Shown: one piece after another, positions 33,599-43,084 of the stretch
Layout: each line of letters begins with the position of its first letter
Position numbering within the stretch: the first letter of the stretch is position 1
NCBI GenBank assembly: GCA_003339645.1
Contig: QNUV01000041.1
Location: 248,001 to 312,000 of the forward strand
Direction of reading: 5' to 3'
DNA: 64,000 nucleotides
DNA from: Microbacterium arborescens
Lineage (GTDB): Bacteria; Actinomycetota; Actinomycetes; Actinomycetales; Microbacteriaceae
Made by a program: the position numbers and the translations under genes
Notes under the pieces: generated by a model
Databases searched by the model: none
Seen by the model: the letters and a program-made list of their open reading frames with translations, nothing else
Told to the model about the DNA's origin: nothing

Positions 33599-36500
33599 AT
33601 GTTCCGCAAGATCCTTGTCGCGAATCGCGGTGAGATCGCCATCCGCGCCTTCCGCGCCGCCTTCGAGCTGGGGGCGCGCACCGTGGCCGTCTTTCCGCAC
33701 GAGGACCGCTACTCGCTCCACCGTCTGAAGGCCGACGAGGCCTACGAGATCGGGGTGAAAGGGCACCCCGTCCGGGCCTATCTCGACGTCGACGAGATCA
33801 TCCGCGTCGCGCGCGAGAGCGGAGCGGACGCGATCTACCCGGGATACGGCTTCCTGTCCGAGAACCCCGAGCTCGCCGCTCGCGCCGCCGACGCGGGCAT
33901 CGCCTTCATCGGTCCGTCCGCGCGCGTGCTCGAGATGGCCGGCAACAAGGTCACGGCCAAGAGCCATGCTGTCGCCGCCGGAGTGCCGGTGCTGCGATCG
34001 ACCGAGGCCTCCGACGACATCGACGCTCTCGTCGCCCAGGCGGAGGACATCGGCTTCCCGGTCTTCGTCAAGGCGGTCGCCGGCGGCGGCGGACGCGGGA
34101 TGCGACGCGTCGGCGCACCCGGCGAGCTCGCACCGGCACTGTCGGAGGCGATGCGCGAGGCCGGCAGCGCGTTCGGCGACGCGCGTGTCTTCCTGGAACA
34201 GGCCGTCCGCCGTCCGCGCCACGTCGAGGTCCAGGTGCTCGCCGACGCCAGGGGTGAGACGGTGCACCTGTTCGAACGCGACTGCTCGGTGCAGCGACGC
34301 CATCAGAAGGTCATCGAGATCGCGCCGGCCCCCAACCTCGACGACGAGACGCGGGCAGACCTGCACCGGCACGCGATCGCCTTCGCGACCTCCATCGGCT
34401 ACGTGAACGCCGGCACCGTCGAGTTCCTGCTCGAGACGGACGGGCCCCGGGCGGGCGAGATCGTGTTCATCGAGATGAACCCGCGCATCCAGGTCGAGCA
34501 CACGGTGACCGAGGAGGTCACCGACGTCGACCTGGTCCAGTCCCAGATGCGGATCGCGGCGGGGGAGACCCTCGCGCAGCTCGGCCTCACGCAAGACCGC
34601 ATCCAGCTGCGAGGCGCGGCCCTGCAGTGCCGCATCACGACCGAGGATCCGGCTCAGGGGTTCCGCCCCGACACGGGGAAGATCACCACCTACCGGTCGC
34701 CGGGCGGAGCCGGCATCCGTCTCGACGGCGGCACGACCGCCGCCGGCTCCCAGGTGAGCCCGCACTTCGACTCGATGCTCGCCAAGCTCACGTGCCGGGG
34801 GCGCGACTTCGGTGCCGCGGTCGTGCGCTCGCGCCGTGCCCTCGCGGAGTTCCGCATCCGAGGCGTCTCCACCAACATCCCGTTCCTGCAGCAGGTGCTC
34901 GACGACCCGTCGTTCGCGCGAGGCGACCTCAGCACGTCGTTCATCGACGAGCGACCCGAGCTGCTCGAGGGCCGGATGTCGAAGGACCGCGGATCGAAGA
35001 TCCTCGGGTGGCTCGCCGACACGACCGTCAACCGCCCGCACGGCTCTGCTCCGACGAGCGTCGACCCGCGGACCAAGCTGCCCCGGCTCGACCTCGCGAC
35101 ACCGCCGCCCGCGGGCTCGCGCCAACGCCTGCGCGAACTCGGCCCCGCGGGGTTCGCGCAGACCCTGCGCGGGCAGACCTCGCTCGCCGTGACCGAGACG
35201 ACCTTCCGCGACGCGCACCAGTCGCTTCTCGCCACACGCGTCCGGACGAAGGATCTCGTCGCGGTCGCTCCCGCCGTCGCGCGGCTCACCCCGCAGCTGC
35301 TGTCCGTGGAGGCGTGGGGCGGGGCTACCTACGACGTGGCTCTGCGCTTCCTCGGCGAGGACCCGTGGGAACGACTCGACAAGCTGCGAGAGGCCCTGCC
35401 CAACGTCGCTCTCCAGATGCTGCTGCGCGGCCGTAACACCGTCGGCTACACCCCGTACCCGACGGCGGTGACGCAGGCCTTCGTGCGGGAGGCGGCGGAT
35501 GCCGGCGTCGACATCTTCCGGATCTTCGACGCCCTCAACGACGTCGCGCAGATGCGGCCGGCGATCGACGCCGTCCTCGAGACCGGGACGACGATCGCCG
35601 AGGTCGCGCTCTGCTACACGGGGGATCTGCTCGACCCGGCCGAAGACCTCTACACCCTCGACTACTACCTCCGTCTCGCCGAGGACATCGTCGAGGCGGG
35701 CGCGCACGTGCTCGCCATCAAGGACATGGCCGGCTTGCTGCGACCGGCTGCGGCGTCGCGCCTGGTCGCGGCGCTGCGCGAACGGTTCGATCTGCCCGTG
35801 CACGTGCACACGCACGACACCGCGGGCGGACAGCTCGCGACGCTCCTGGCCGCGAGCGCCGCGGGTGCGGATGCCGTCGATGCGGCGTCCGCGCCGATGG
35901 CGGGCACGACCAGTCAGCCCTCGCTGTCCGCGCTCGTGGCAGCACTCGCGCACACCGAGCGCGACACCGGTCTCGATCTCGGCGCCGTGTCGGACCTCGA
36001 GCCCTACTGGGAGGCGGTGCGTCACATGTACCGTCCGTTCGAGTCGGGTCTGCCCGGCCCCACCGGACGCGTCTACCGCCATGAGATCCCGGGCGGACAG
36101 CTCTCGAACCTGCGGCAGCAGGCCATCGCGCTGGGGCTCGCCGACGATTTCGAACTCATCGAGGACATGTACGCCGCGGCGAACGAGATCCTCGGCCGGG
36201 TTCCCAAGGTCACCCCGTCGTCGAAGGTCGTGGGCGACCTCGCGCTGCATCTGGCGGCGGTGAAAGCCGATCCAGCCGCCTTCGCCGCCGACCCGGGCGC
36301 ATACGACATCCCGGAGTCCGTCGTCGGCTTCATGGCAGGCGAACTCGGCGACCTGCCGGGAGGATGGCCCGAACCGTTCCGGTCGAAGGTCCTCGCAGGG
36401 CGCACCGTGCGTCCCGCGGCTGCAGATCTCTCGGCGGCGCAGGAAGCGGCTCTCGACGCCGATTCCGCGACACGGCGACGCACGCTGAACTCGTTGCTCT

Positions 36501-37006
36501 TCCCTGCGCCGACACAGGAGTTCGACCGGGTGCGCGACACCTACGGCGACCTGAGTGTGCTCGACACGGCGGACTACCTGTATGGGCTGGTCCCCGGCGC
36601 CGAGCACGTCGTCGAGATCGAGAAGGGTGTGCAGCTGTACGTCGGACTCGAGGCCATCGGTGAGGTCGACGACAAAGGCATGCGCACGGTCATGGCCACG
36701 CTCAACGGTCAGCTGCGGCCGGTGTTCGTGCGCGACCGCAGCATCAGCGTCGAGGCTCGTCAGGCCGAGAAGGCCGACACTTCGGTCCCCGGTCAGGTCG
36801 CCGCCCCGTTCTCGGGCGTCGTGACGCTCAAGGTCGCCGTCGGCGATGCCGTCGGGGCGGGAGCTCCCGTCGCGTCGATCGAAGCGATGAAGATGGAGGC
36901 GGCGATCACGGCGCCGGTCGCGGGCGTGGTCGAGCGGCTCGTCGTCGGGCCGACGGCGGTGGTCGAGGCGGGCGACCTTTTGGTCGTCGTCCGGCCCGGC
37001 GGGTAG
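33599..37006 (+). CDS. pyc: pyruvate carboxylase
   Basis: The product is 1135 residues, the normal length for the single-chain enzyme. The biotin carboxylase domain (1 to about 450) has ILVANRGEIAIRAFRAAFEL, the Gly-rich KAVAGGGGRGMRRV and MNPRIQVEHTVTEEVTD. The carboxyltransferase domain (about 530-800) has TETTFRDAHQSLLATRVRT. A PC-specific middle domain follows, then a C-terminal biotinyl domain with the biotin Lys in EAMKMEA. It makes oxaloacetate from pyruvate, ATP and bicarbonate to refill the TCA cycle. GAGGTGA precedes the ATG, and a TAGGCT hexamer at 33531 marks a likely promoter. The genes on both sides encode ParA/MinD-type ATPases. Confidence 0.96.
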   Translation: MFRKILVANRGEIAIRAFRAAFELGARTVAVFPHEDRYSLHRLKADEAYEIGVKGHPVRAYLDVDEIIRVARESGADAIYPGYGFLSENPELAARAADAGIAFIGPSARVLEMAGNKVTAKSHAVAAGVPVLRSTEASDDIDALVAQAEDIGFPVFVKAVAGGGGRGMRRVGAPGELAPALSEAMREAGSAFGDARVFLEQAVRRPRHVEVQVLADARGETVHLFERDCSVQRRHQKVIEIAPAPNLDDETRADLHRHAIAFATSIGYVNAGTVEFLLETDGPRAGEIVFIEMNPRIQVEHTVTEEVTDVDLVQSQMRIAAGETLAQLGLTQDRIQLRGAALQCRITTEDPAQGFRPDTGKITTYRSPGGAGIRLDGGTTAAGSQVSPHFDSMLAKLTCRGRDFGAAVVRSRRALAEFRIRGVSTNIPFLQQVLDDPSFARGDLSTSFIDERPELLEGRMSKDRGSKILGWLADTTVNRPHGSAPTSVDPRTKLPRLDLATPPPAGSRQRLRELGPAGFAQTLRGQTSLAVTETTFRDAHQSLLATRVRTKDLVAVAPAVARLTPQLLSVEAWGGATYDVALRFLGEDPWERLDKLREALPNVALQMLLRGRNTVGYTPYPTAVTQAFVREAADAGVDIFRIFDALNDVAQMRPAIDAVLETGTTIAEVALCYTGDLLDPAEDLYTLDYYLRLAEDIVEAGAHVLAIKDMAGLLRPAAASRLVAALRERFDLPVHVHTHDTAGGQLATLLAASAAGADAVDAASAPMAGTTSQPSLSALVAALAHTERDTGLDLGAVSDLEPYWEAVRHMYRPFESGLPGPTGRVYRHEIPGGQLSNLRQQAIALGLADDFELIEDMYAAANEILGRVPKVTPSSKVVGDLALHLAAVKADPAAFAADPGAYDIPESVVGFMAGELGDLPGGWPEPFRSKVLAGRTVRPAAADLSAAQEAALDADSATRRRTLNSLLFPAPTQEFDRVRDTYGDLSVLDTADYLYGLVPGAEHVVEIEKGVQLYVGLEAIGEVDDKGMRTVMATLNGQLRPVFVRDRSISVEARQAEKADTSVPGQVAAPFSGVVTLKVAVGDAVGAGAPVASIEAMKMEAAITAPVAGVVERLVVGPTAVVEAGDLLVVVRPGG

Positions 37007-37056
37007 CCTAAGGGGTCGGGCGCGAGCTCGAGACCTTGGAGTGGACGCAGCACAAC

Positions 37057-38868
37057 ATGCCTGAGCGCAACGAGAACCAGCCCGACGAGACCGATCCCGC
37101 GGTCCTCGCCGACAGCGAGAGTATCCATACGACGGCCATCGGGATCATCGGCGGCACCGCACAGGTCGACGTCGCGCTCCCCGTCGCGGAAGACGACCTC
37201 GATGACGACGACGTCATCGACGGCGAGGTCGGCGACGAGCAGCTGACGACCGGCGACATCCCCCTCGGCATCGCGCCGGTCGATTCGGACGACGACGAGT
37301 CGGGGGATGCCGCGACGGCCGCCGCCGACGACGAGGCGGATGCAGGCGGTGAGGCGAACCCGGAGAACGAGGAAGCTCCCGCGCTCCGGGCAGAGCCGGG
37401 CGACCATGCCGGCACCGAAGACGAAGAGTTCGAGGGCGACGGCGCGGACGAGGTTGCTTCCACCGAGGCATCCGAGCTCGCTGATCAGGACGACGACCGC
37501 GACGTGTCCGGCGATGACGATGCCGGGGAGCCTGTCGATGAGGTGGTCACCGCCGTGATCGACGATGAAGACGACCCCGAGATCGACCTCCCAGCGGAGG
37601 CCGACACGACGACCGCCGACGCTCCGGCCACGTCCGAGGGTGTGACGGATGCTGCCGCAGAGGACGTCACGGCCGGTGACGACAGCGATCACGCCCGGGG
37701 TGCCGACACCGCGACGTCCGGGGCCGCGGAAGCGCGCGACACCGGTGTCGTCGTCGCGACGGTCGTGCCGACGACCACGCCGATCACCGGCACCGTGCCG
37801 ACCACCCGCCGGCAGGCCCACCAGGTCGCCGAGCAGGTTCGTCATGCCGCCGAGCGGGTGCAGGTCGCGCGTCCGACCGAGCCGGTCCTGCAGTCGCGGC
37901 GCCTCGGCGATCTCGAGCCCGGGCGCGAATCGGCCGACCTGCTGACGGCCGAGCGTCTGCTCGACCCGGCGCAGATCGTGCGGGCCGAGCCGGAAGGCCG
38001 CTGGCAGCGCCTCGTGTACAGCGTCTCGGGTCATCGCATCAACCTCGGCGACGGCAAGCGGGCACGCTCGCGCAAGGAGCTCGATCGTCGGATCACCGCG
38101 CCGCTCACCGGCGGGGCCAAGTTCGTCCCGGTTCTCTCGCGCAAGGGCGGCGTCGGCAAGACGACCGTGACCACCCTGCTCGGGATGGCGCTCGCCGATG
38201 CCCGTGACGACCGCGTGATCGCGATCGACGCGAATCCCGACCGCGGCACGCTCGCCGACCGTATCGGCCGTACGAGCGGCAAGACGGTGCGCGATCTGGC
38301 GCGCGCGCGTGGCGAGGTCGTCGGCTTCAACGATCTCTCCGCCATCGTGGCCCGCGACGAGACGCGGCTCGACGTTCTGGCGTCCGACGCCGACCCGCAC
38401 ATCTCGGAGGCCTTCAGCGACCACGACTACGAGGAAATCGCCGCGATCGCCGCGCACTACTACTCGATCGTGCTCACCGACACGGGCACGGGGATCGTGC
38501 ACTCGGTGATGGGGGCGACGCTCGGGCTCTCCGACCAGATCGTCGTCGTCGCCGGTCTCTCGGTCGACGAGGCGCGGCTGGCCTCCGAGACACTGACCTG
38601 GCTCGAGTCCAACGGTTTCGCCGACGCAGTGAAGAACGCGGTGGTCGTGCTCAACACGTCGCGTCCGGGCACGCCGATGGTCCGCGCGGAGGAGCTGGAG
38701 ACCCACTTCGCCACGCGCGTCCGCTCGGTGCTGCGCGTGCCGTACGACCCGCACCTCGCAGCGGGAAGCGCGGTGTCGTTCCGGGACCTCGACCCGGCGA
38801 CGCGTGAGGCGGCGCGCAAGCTCGCCGCCAGCGTGGTCGAGGGGCTGCGTCTCGGGGCGGCGGCCTGA
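37057..38868 (+). CDS. MinD/ParA-like ATPase with a long acidic N-terminal region
   Basis: The product is about 603 residues. The first 220 or so are extremely rich in Asp, Glu, Ala and Thr (for example [13 protein letters not shown], then [17 protein letters not shown]) and should be disordered. A short segment resembling the region before MinD in EspI/Rv3876-type proteins follows. The ATPase domain starts near residue 350 with Walker [14 protein letters not shown], then [15 protein letters not shown]. Walker B appears as [13 protein letters not shown], with LTDTGTG in place of the usual LIDTPP. The role is unknown; homologues accompany type VII secretion or polar growth in other actinobacteria, which is only an analogy here. 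The ATG at 37057 is preferred over an upstream TTG. def follows at once. Confidence 0.8.
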   Translation: MPERNENQPDETDPAVLADSESIHTTAIGIIGGTAQVDVALPVAEDDLDDDDVIDGEVGDEQLTTGDIPLGIAPVDSDDDESGDAATAAADDEADAGGEANPENEEAPALRAEPGDHAGTEDEEFEGDGADEVASTEASELADQDDDRDVSGDDDAGEPVDEVVTAVIDDEDDPEIDLPAEADTTTADAPATSEGVTDAAAEDVTAGDDSDHARGADTATSGAAEARDTGVVVATVVPTTTPITGTVPTTRRQAHQVAEQVRHAAERVQVARPTEPVLQSRRLGDLEPGRESADLLTAERLLDPAQIVRAEPEGRWQRLVYSVSGHRINLGDGKRARSRKELDRRITAPLTGGAKFVPVLSRKGGVGKTTVTTLLGMALADARDDRVIAIDANPDRGTLADRIGRTSGKTVRDLARARGEVVGFNDLSAIVARDETRLDVLASDADPHISEAFSDHDYEEIAAIAAHYYSIVLTDTGTGIVHSVMGATLGLSDQIVVVAGLSVDEARLASETLTWLESNGFADAVKNAVVVLNTSRPGTPMVRAEELETHFATRVRSVLRVPYDPHLAAGSAVSFRDLDPATREAARKLAASVVEGLRLGAAA

Positions 38869-38869
38869 C

Positions 38870-39361
38870 ATGGCGGTTCGCGCGATCCGGTTCTTCGGCG
38901 ACCCCGTCCTGAAGTCGGCGGCGGCGCCCATCCAGGCGATCGACGACGGTGTGCGCTCGCTCGTGCAGGATCTCCTCGACACGGTGGAGCTGCCCGGCCG
39001 AGCCGGCGTGGCGGCGCCGCAGATCGGGGTCGGGCTGCGCGCGTTCAGCTACAACGTCGACGGCGTCATCGGCTACATCCTCAACCCGCGACTGGTCGAG
39101 GTCTCCGGCGAGCCGTCGCTCATCGGCGAGGGCTGCCTGTCCGTGCCCAACCTCTGGCATGACACTCTCCGGCACCCGTACGCGCGCGCCGTGGGCATCG
39201 ATCTCGACGGCGACGAGATCGTCCTCGAGGGCGAAGGGCTCATGGCTCAGGCGCTGCAGCACGAGTGCGACCACCTCGACGGCATCCTGTACCTCGACCG
39301 GCTCTCGCCCGCCGAACGGCGGATCGCGATGCGCGAGGTACGCGAGTCGTCCTGGTTCTGA
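38870..39361 (+). CDS. def: peptide deformylase
   Basis: The product is a 163-residue metallohydrolase that removes the formyl group from new proteins. The three motifs are [18 protein letters not shown] (Cys metal ligand) and [12 protein letters not shown] (two His ligands and the catalytic Glu). The ATG begins 1 nt after the MinD-like gene's stop codon, so the two are co-transcribed. A long perfect hairpin follows. Confidence 0.96.
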   Translation: MAVRAIRFFGDPVLKSAAAPIQAIDDGVRSLVQDLLDTVELPGRAGVAAPQIGVGLRAFSYNVDGVIGYILNPRLVEVSGEPSLIGEGCLSVPNLWHDTLRHPYARAVGIDLDGDEIVLEGEGLMAQALQHECDHLDGILYLDRLSPAERRIAMREVRESSWF

Positions 39362-39367
39362 CCCCTC

Positions 39368-39420
39368 ACGCGGAAGCGGGGCCCGGCCGGTGATCCACCA
39401 GCCGGGCCCCGCTTCCGCGT
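39368..39420. terminator. strong bidirectional terminator between def and the acyl-CoA synthetase gene
   Basis: Two perfect 20-bp arms (39368-39387 and 39401-39420, core GGAAGCGGGGCCCGGC) with a 13-nt loop lie between converging genes. Confidence 0.85.
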
Positions 39421-39427
39421 CATCCGG

Positions 39428-41263
39428 TCATCCGAGCGGCACGTTGCTCGTCTTGACCGGCTCGTCGTAGATGGCCGAGATCTCACCCGAGAAGTCGGTG
39501 AGGATGACATTGCGCTTGATGCTCATCTTCGGCGTCAGGTGACCGCTCGCCTCGGTCCATTCGGTGTCGAGGATCGTGAACTTGCGGATCGACTCGGCAC
39601 GAGAGACGTTGCGGTTGGCCTCGTCGATCGCGCGCTGGACCTCCGCGCGGACCTGGCTGTTCTTCGCCGCGTCGGCGAGCGACATGTCGCCCGAGAGGCC
39701 GTTGTTCGTCAGCCAGGTCGGCAGCATCTCCGGGTCGAGCGTGACGAGCGCGGAGATGAAGGGCTTCTGATCGCCCACGACGACCACCTGTCCGACGATC
39801 GGGTTGGCGCGGATGGGGTCTTCGAGCACGGCCGGTGCGACGTTCTTGCCGCCGGCGGTGACGATGATCTCCTTCTTGCGGCCGGTGATCGTGAGGAAGC
39901 CGTCATCGTCGAACGATCCGATGTCGCCCGTCTTGAACCAGCCGTCGTTGAACGCGGCCTCGGTGGCCTCGGGATTGCGCCAGTACTCGGCGAAGACGTT
40001 GATGCCGCGCACCTCGACCTCGCCGTCCTCGCCAAGGCGGACGCCGACACCGGGCAGGACTGGCCCGACGGTGCCGATCTTGGACTTCGTCGCGAGGTTG
40101 ACCGTAGCCGGAGCCGTCGTCTCGGTGAGGCCGTACCCTTCGAGGATCGTGACCCCGAGGCTATGGAAGAAGTGGCCGAGGCGCGGACCCAGGGGAGCGG
40201 ATCCCGAGACGGCGTAGGTGACGCGACCGCCCATGGCGGCGCGGAGTTTGCCGTAGACGAGCTTGTCGAAGAGGCGGAACTTCAGCTTGGTCAGGAGCGG
40301 AATGCTCTTCCCCTCCTGCTGCAGGCGCGAGTGGTCGATCGCGACCTGTGCCGCGGCACGGAAGATCTTGCCCTTGCCCCCGGCCTCGGCCTTCTGCTCG
40401 GCGGAGTTGTAGACCTTCTCGAACACGCGGGGCACGGCGAGCAGGAAGGTCGGCTGGAACGTTCCGAGAGCGGGCAGCAGCTGCTTGGTGTCGGGCTGAT
40501 GCCCGGTTTTGACCCCGGCGTGCACGTTGAGGATCGAGATGAAGCGCGCGAAGACGTGGGCGGTCGTGATGAACAGCAGCGTCGATGCTCCACCGGGGTG
40601 GTTGACGACCTCTTTGAGCGCTTGGCCGGAGTTGCGGGCCAGCTCGACGAAGTTGCTGTGCGTCAAGACGCAGCCCTTGGGTCGTCCGGTCGATCCCGAG
40701 GTGTAGATGAGCGTCGCGATGTCCGAGCCCACGGCGAGGTTGCGTCGTCGCTCGATCTCCTCGTCGGGCACGTCTGCACCGCCCGAGCGCAGCCGGTCGA
40801 GGTCTCCCGAGGCCATGACCCACACCTCGCGGACGAGGGGGACCGTCGCACGGATCTCGTCGATGCGTGCGGCGTGGTCGGCGGACTCCGCGATCGCGAA
40901 GGTCGCACCCGAATCGCTGAGGATCCAGGCGATCTGCGACGCCGAGCTCGTCTCGTAGACGGGGACCATCACGGCGCCGGCGAAGAAGATCGCGAAGTCG
41001 ACGAGCGTCCAGTCGTACGTGGTGCGCGCCACGAACGCGACCTTGTCGCCGGGTTCGACGCCCGCCGCGACGAGCCCCTTCGCGAGCGCGATCACCTCGC
41101 GTTGGAACTCGGCCGCGGAGATGTCTCGCCAGGCGCCGTCGTGCGGCACGGCGAAGAGGGCTCGCGACGGGGTGGCGGCGACCCGGTCGACGAGGAGATC
41201 GGTGATGTTCGCGTCAGGATCGGCTGGAACGACGGCGGGGACTTCGAACTGGACGGCGCTCAT
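39428..41263 (-). CDS. long-chain acyl-CoA synthetase (FadD-like, AMP-forming)
   Basis: The product is 611 residues. The AMP-binding signature TLIYTSGSTGRPKGCVLTH lies near residue 190. The second motif GYGLTETTAPATVN, the hinge TGDIGSFDDDGFLTITGRKK and the final lysine region HLTPKMSIKR complete the adenylate-forming fold. It activates fatty acids to acyl-CoA at the inner membrane face; it is of the FadD15/LACS type with a long C-terminal lid. The ATG at 41263 has GAAGGAG 9 nt upstream; an in-frame upstream ATG would add 20 unrelated residues. Confidence 0.92.
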   Translation of the reverse strand: MSAVQFEVPAVVPADPDANITDLLVDRVAATPSRALFAVPHDGAWRDISAAEFQREVIALAKGLVAAGVEPGDKVAFVARTTYDWTLVDFAIFFAGAVMVPVYETSSASQIAWILSDSGATFAIAESADHAARIDEIRATVPLVREVWVMASGDLDRLRSGGADVPDEEIERRRNLAVGSDIATLIYTSGSTGRPKGCVLTHSNFVELARNSGQALKEVVNHPGGASTLLFITTAHVFARFISILNVHAGVKTGHQPDTKQLLPALGTFQPTFLLAVPRVFEKVYNSAEQKAEAGGKGKIFRAAAQVAIDHSRLQQEGKSIPLLTKLKFRLFDKLVYGKLRAAMGGRVTYAVSGSAPLGPRLGHFFHSLGVTILEGYGLTETTAPATVNLATKSKIGTVGPVLPGVGVRLGEDGEVEVRGINVFAEYWRNPEATEAAFNDGWFKTGDIGSFDDDGFLTITGRKKEIIVTAGGKNVAPAVLEDPIRANPIVGQVVVVGDQKPFISALVTLDPEMLPTWLTNNGLSGDMSLADAAKNSQVRAEVQRAIDEANRNVSRAESIRKFTILDTEWTEASGHLTPKMSIKRNVILTDFSGEISAIYDEPVKTSNVPLG

Positions 41264-41406
41264 GGGCGGCAACTCCTTCGGTACCGGAAGCGTCTGGCAG
41301 GGTAAACACACTCTATCTGCCACCCGGTCGCCGAGCCCGCGCGGCGAGGCGGCGCCCCATTAGACTTTCCGGGTCGCCGGCGGACGGCCGACGGAAAGGA
41401 CCACGC

Positions 41407-42339
41407 GTGCTCAACATCGGCATCGACATCGGCGGAACCAAGATCGCCGGAGGTGTCGTCTCCGCCGACGGGACGATCGTCGACCGCATCCGCGTCGACA
41501 CGCCCGCCGACACCGACGCGCTGGCGGACGCCGTCGCCGACATGGTGCGGCATTTCCGCGCGTCCCACGAGGTGACCGCAGTCGGGGTCGCCGCGGCCGG
41601 CTTCCTCGATCGCACGCGTTCGATCATGCGTCACGCACCCAACATCGACTGGGTGGAGCACCCGTTGCGTGCCGAGCTCGAGGCGCGCGTCGGTGTCGCC
41701 GTCGTGCTCGAGAACGACGCGAACGCAGCCGGCTGGGCCGAGTACCGTTTCGGCGCCGGCCGCGGCAGCTCGAACATGGTCATGCTCACGCTCGGCACGG
41801 GTGTCGGGGGAGCGGTCATCATCGACGGGCAGCTCCTCATCGGCGGGCGCGGCGCGGCGGGAGAGCTGGGTCACGTGCGATTCGAGCGCGGCGGCCGGCT
41901 GTGCGGCTGCGGCCTGCAGGGATGCCTCGAGCAGTACGCCTCGGGAAGAGCACTGCAGCGCGAGGCGATCGCGATCGCCGACGACCCCGAGCTCGGGGCC
42001 GGTCTCGCGCAGGTGCGAGACGAGCACGGCTCGATCCCGGGCGACGCGATCTCCCGCCTGATCCTCGCCGACGATCCCGGCGCGCTCGCGGCCCTCCACC
42101 GGGTCGCGACGGCGCTCGGCGAGACGGCGGGCGGATTCCAGGCGACGCTCGACCCCGAGATCTTCGTCATCGGCGGGGGTGTCGCGCAGCTGGGCGAAAC
42201 GCTCCTGGCGCCGGTCCGGACCGCCTACCGGGGAGCCCTTCCCGGCGGTGAGAACGCGGCTCCGGCCGACTTCGCCATCGCCACCCTCGGCAACGACGCG
42301 GGTCTGATCGGCGTGGCCGACCTGGCCGGGGGGCGGTGA
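41407..42339 (+). CDS. ROK-family glucokinase
   Basis: The product is 310 residues. The ATP-binding start NIGIDIGGTKIAGGVV, the sugar-binding ENDANAAGWAEYRFGAG, GTGVGGAVI and the ROK zinc motif CGCGLQGCLEQYASG are all present. It phosphorylates glucose with ATP; some relatives use polyphosphate, which cannot be excluded. A TAGACT hexamer at 41361 and GGAAAGGA before the GTG give a short leader. It is followed at 3 nt by the acyltransferase gene. Confidence 0.9.
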   Translation: MLNIGIDIGGTKIAGGVVSADGTIVDRIRVDTPADTDALADAVADMVRHFRASHEVTAVGVAAAGFLDRTRSIMRHAPNIDWVEHPLRAELEARVGVAVVLENDANAAGWAEYRFGAGRGSSNMVMLTLGTGVGGAVIIDGQLLIGGRGAAGELGHVRFERGGRLCGCGLQGCLEQYASGRALQREAIAIADDPELGAGLAQVRDEHGSIPGDAISRLILADDPGALAALHRVATALGETAGGFQATLDPEIFVIGGGVAQLGETLLAPVRTAYRGALPGGENAAPADFAIATLGNDAGLIGVADLAGGR

Positions 42340-42342
42340 CCG

Positions 42343-43038
42343 GTGTTCTACTGGCTGATGAAGTACATCTTCATCGGACCCGTCGTCAAGGCGATCTTCC
42401 GGCCGTGGATCGTGGGGCGCCGCAACGTCCCGGCATCCGGTGCCGCGATCTTCGCCAGCAACCACCTGTCGGTCAGCGACTCGATCTTCCTACCGCTCAT
42501 GATCGACCGGCCGATGTCGTTCCTCGCAAAGAGCGACTACTTCACCGGCACGGGCCTCAAGGGCTGGGCCACCCGGATGTTCATGAAGGCGACCGGTCAG
42601 ATCGCCATCGACCGCACGGGAGGCAAGGCATCCGAGGCCTCGCTCAACACCGGACTCCAGGTGCTCGGCCGCGGTGATCTGCTCGGGATCTACCCGGAGG
42701 GCACACGGAGCCCGGACGGCAAGCTCTACCGCGGGCGCACCGGCCTGGCGCGTATGGCGCTCGAGGCCCGCGTCCCCGTCATCCCCGTCGTGATGGTCGA
42801 CACCGATGCGGTCATGCCGATCGGACGCAGCATCCCGCGTGTCGGACGAGTGGGAATGGTCATCGGCGAACCGCTCGACTTCTCGCGCTTCCAGGGGATG
42901 GAAGGCGACCGCTACGTGCTGCGCTCGGTGACGGACGAGATCATGGTGGCGTTGCAGCGCCTGGGTGAGCAGCAGTACGAGGACGTCTACGCGTCGTCGG
43001 TCAAGGAACGCGCGGCGCAGCAGCAGCGGCAGGCCTGA
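42343..43038 (+). CDS. 1-acylglycerol-3-phosphate acyltransferase-like protein (PlsC family)
   Basis: The product is 231 residues. The HX4D motif is NHLSVSDS, followed by FLAKSDYF, and the glycerol-phosphate-binding motif is YPEGTRSPDGKLYRG. These define PlsC-type acyltransferases that make phosphatidic acid at the membrane. The placement between glucokinase and class II aroG matches Rv2182c near aroG in mycobacteria. The GTG begins 3 nt after the glucokinase stop. Confidence 0.9.
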   Translation: MFYWLMKYIFIGPVVKAIFRPWIVGRRNVPASGAAIFASNHLSVSDSIFLPLMIDRPMSFLAKSDYFTGTGLKGWATRMFMKATGQIAIDRTGGKASEASLNTGLQVLGRGDLLGIYPEGTRSPDGKLYRGRTGLARMALEARVPVIPVVMVDTDAVMPIGRSIPRVGRVGMVIGEPLDFSRFQGMEGDRYVLRSVTDEIMVALQRLGEQQYEDVYASSVKERAAQQQRQA

Positions 43039-43072
43039 GCGTCATACGGCCGGGGAGGTCGCGGCCGAGCAC

Positions 43073-43078
43073 TAGACT
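43073..43078 (+). promoter_or_regulatory. -10 hexamer of aroG
   Basis: TAGACT lies exactly 6 nt before the GTG at 43085, supporting a leaderless transcript. Confidence 0.5.
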
Positions 43079-43084
43079 TGGCGC

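Noticed and set aside
33530-36607. 1025-codon open frame on the minus strand
   Set aside because: It lies wholly opposite pyruvate carboxylase, is dominated by Arg, Glu, Gly and Asp, and has no domain pattern; it is a high-GC shadow.
37481-37700. Acidic coding region read as possible tandem repeat array
   Set aside because: The GAC/GAG-rich codons give loose repetition, but no fixed repeat unit can be aligned; it is low-complexity acidic protein sequence.
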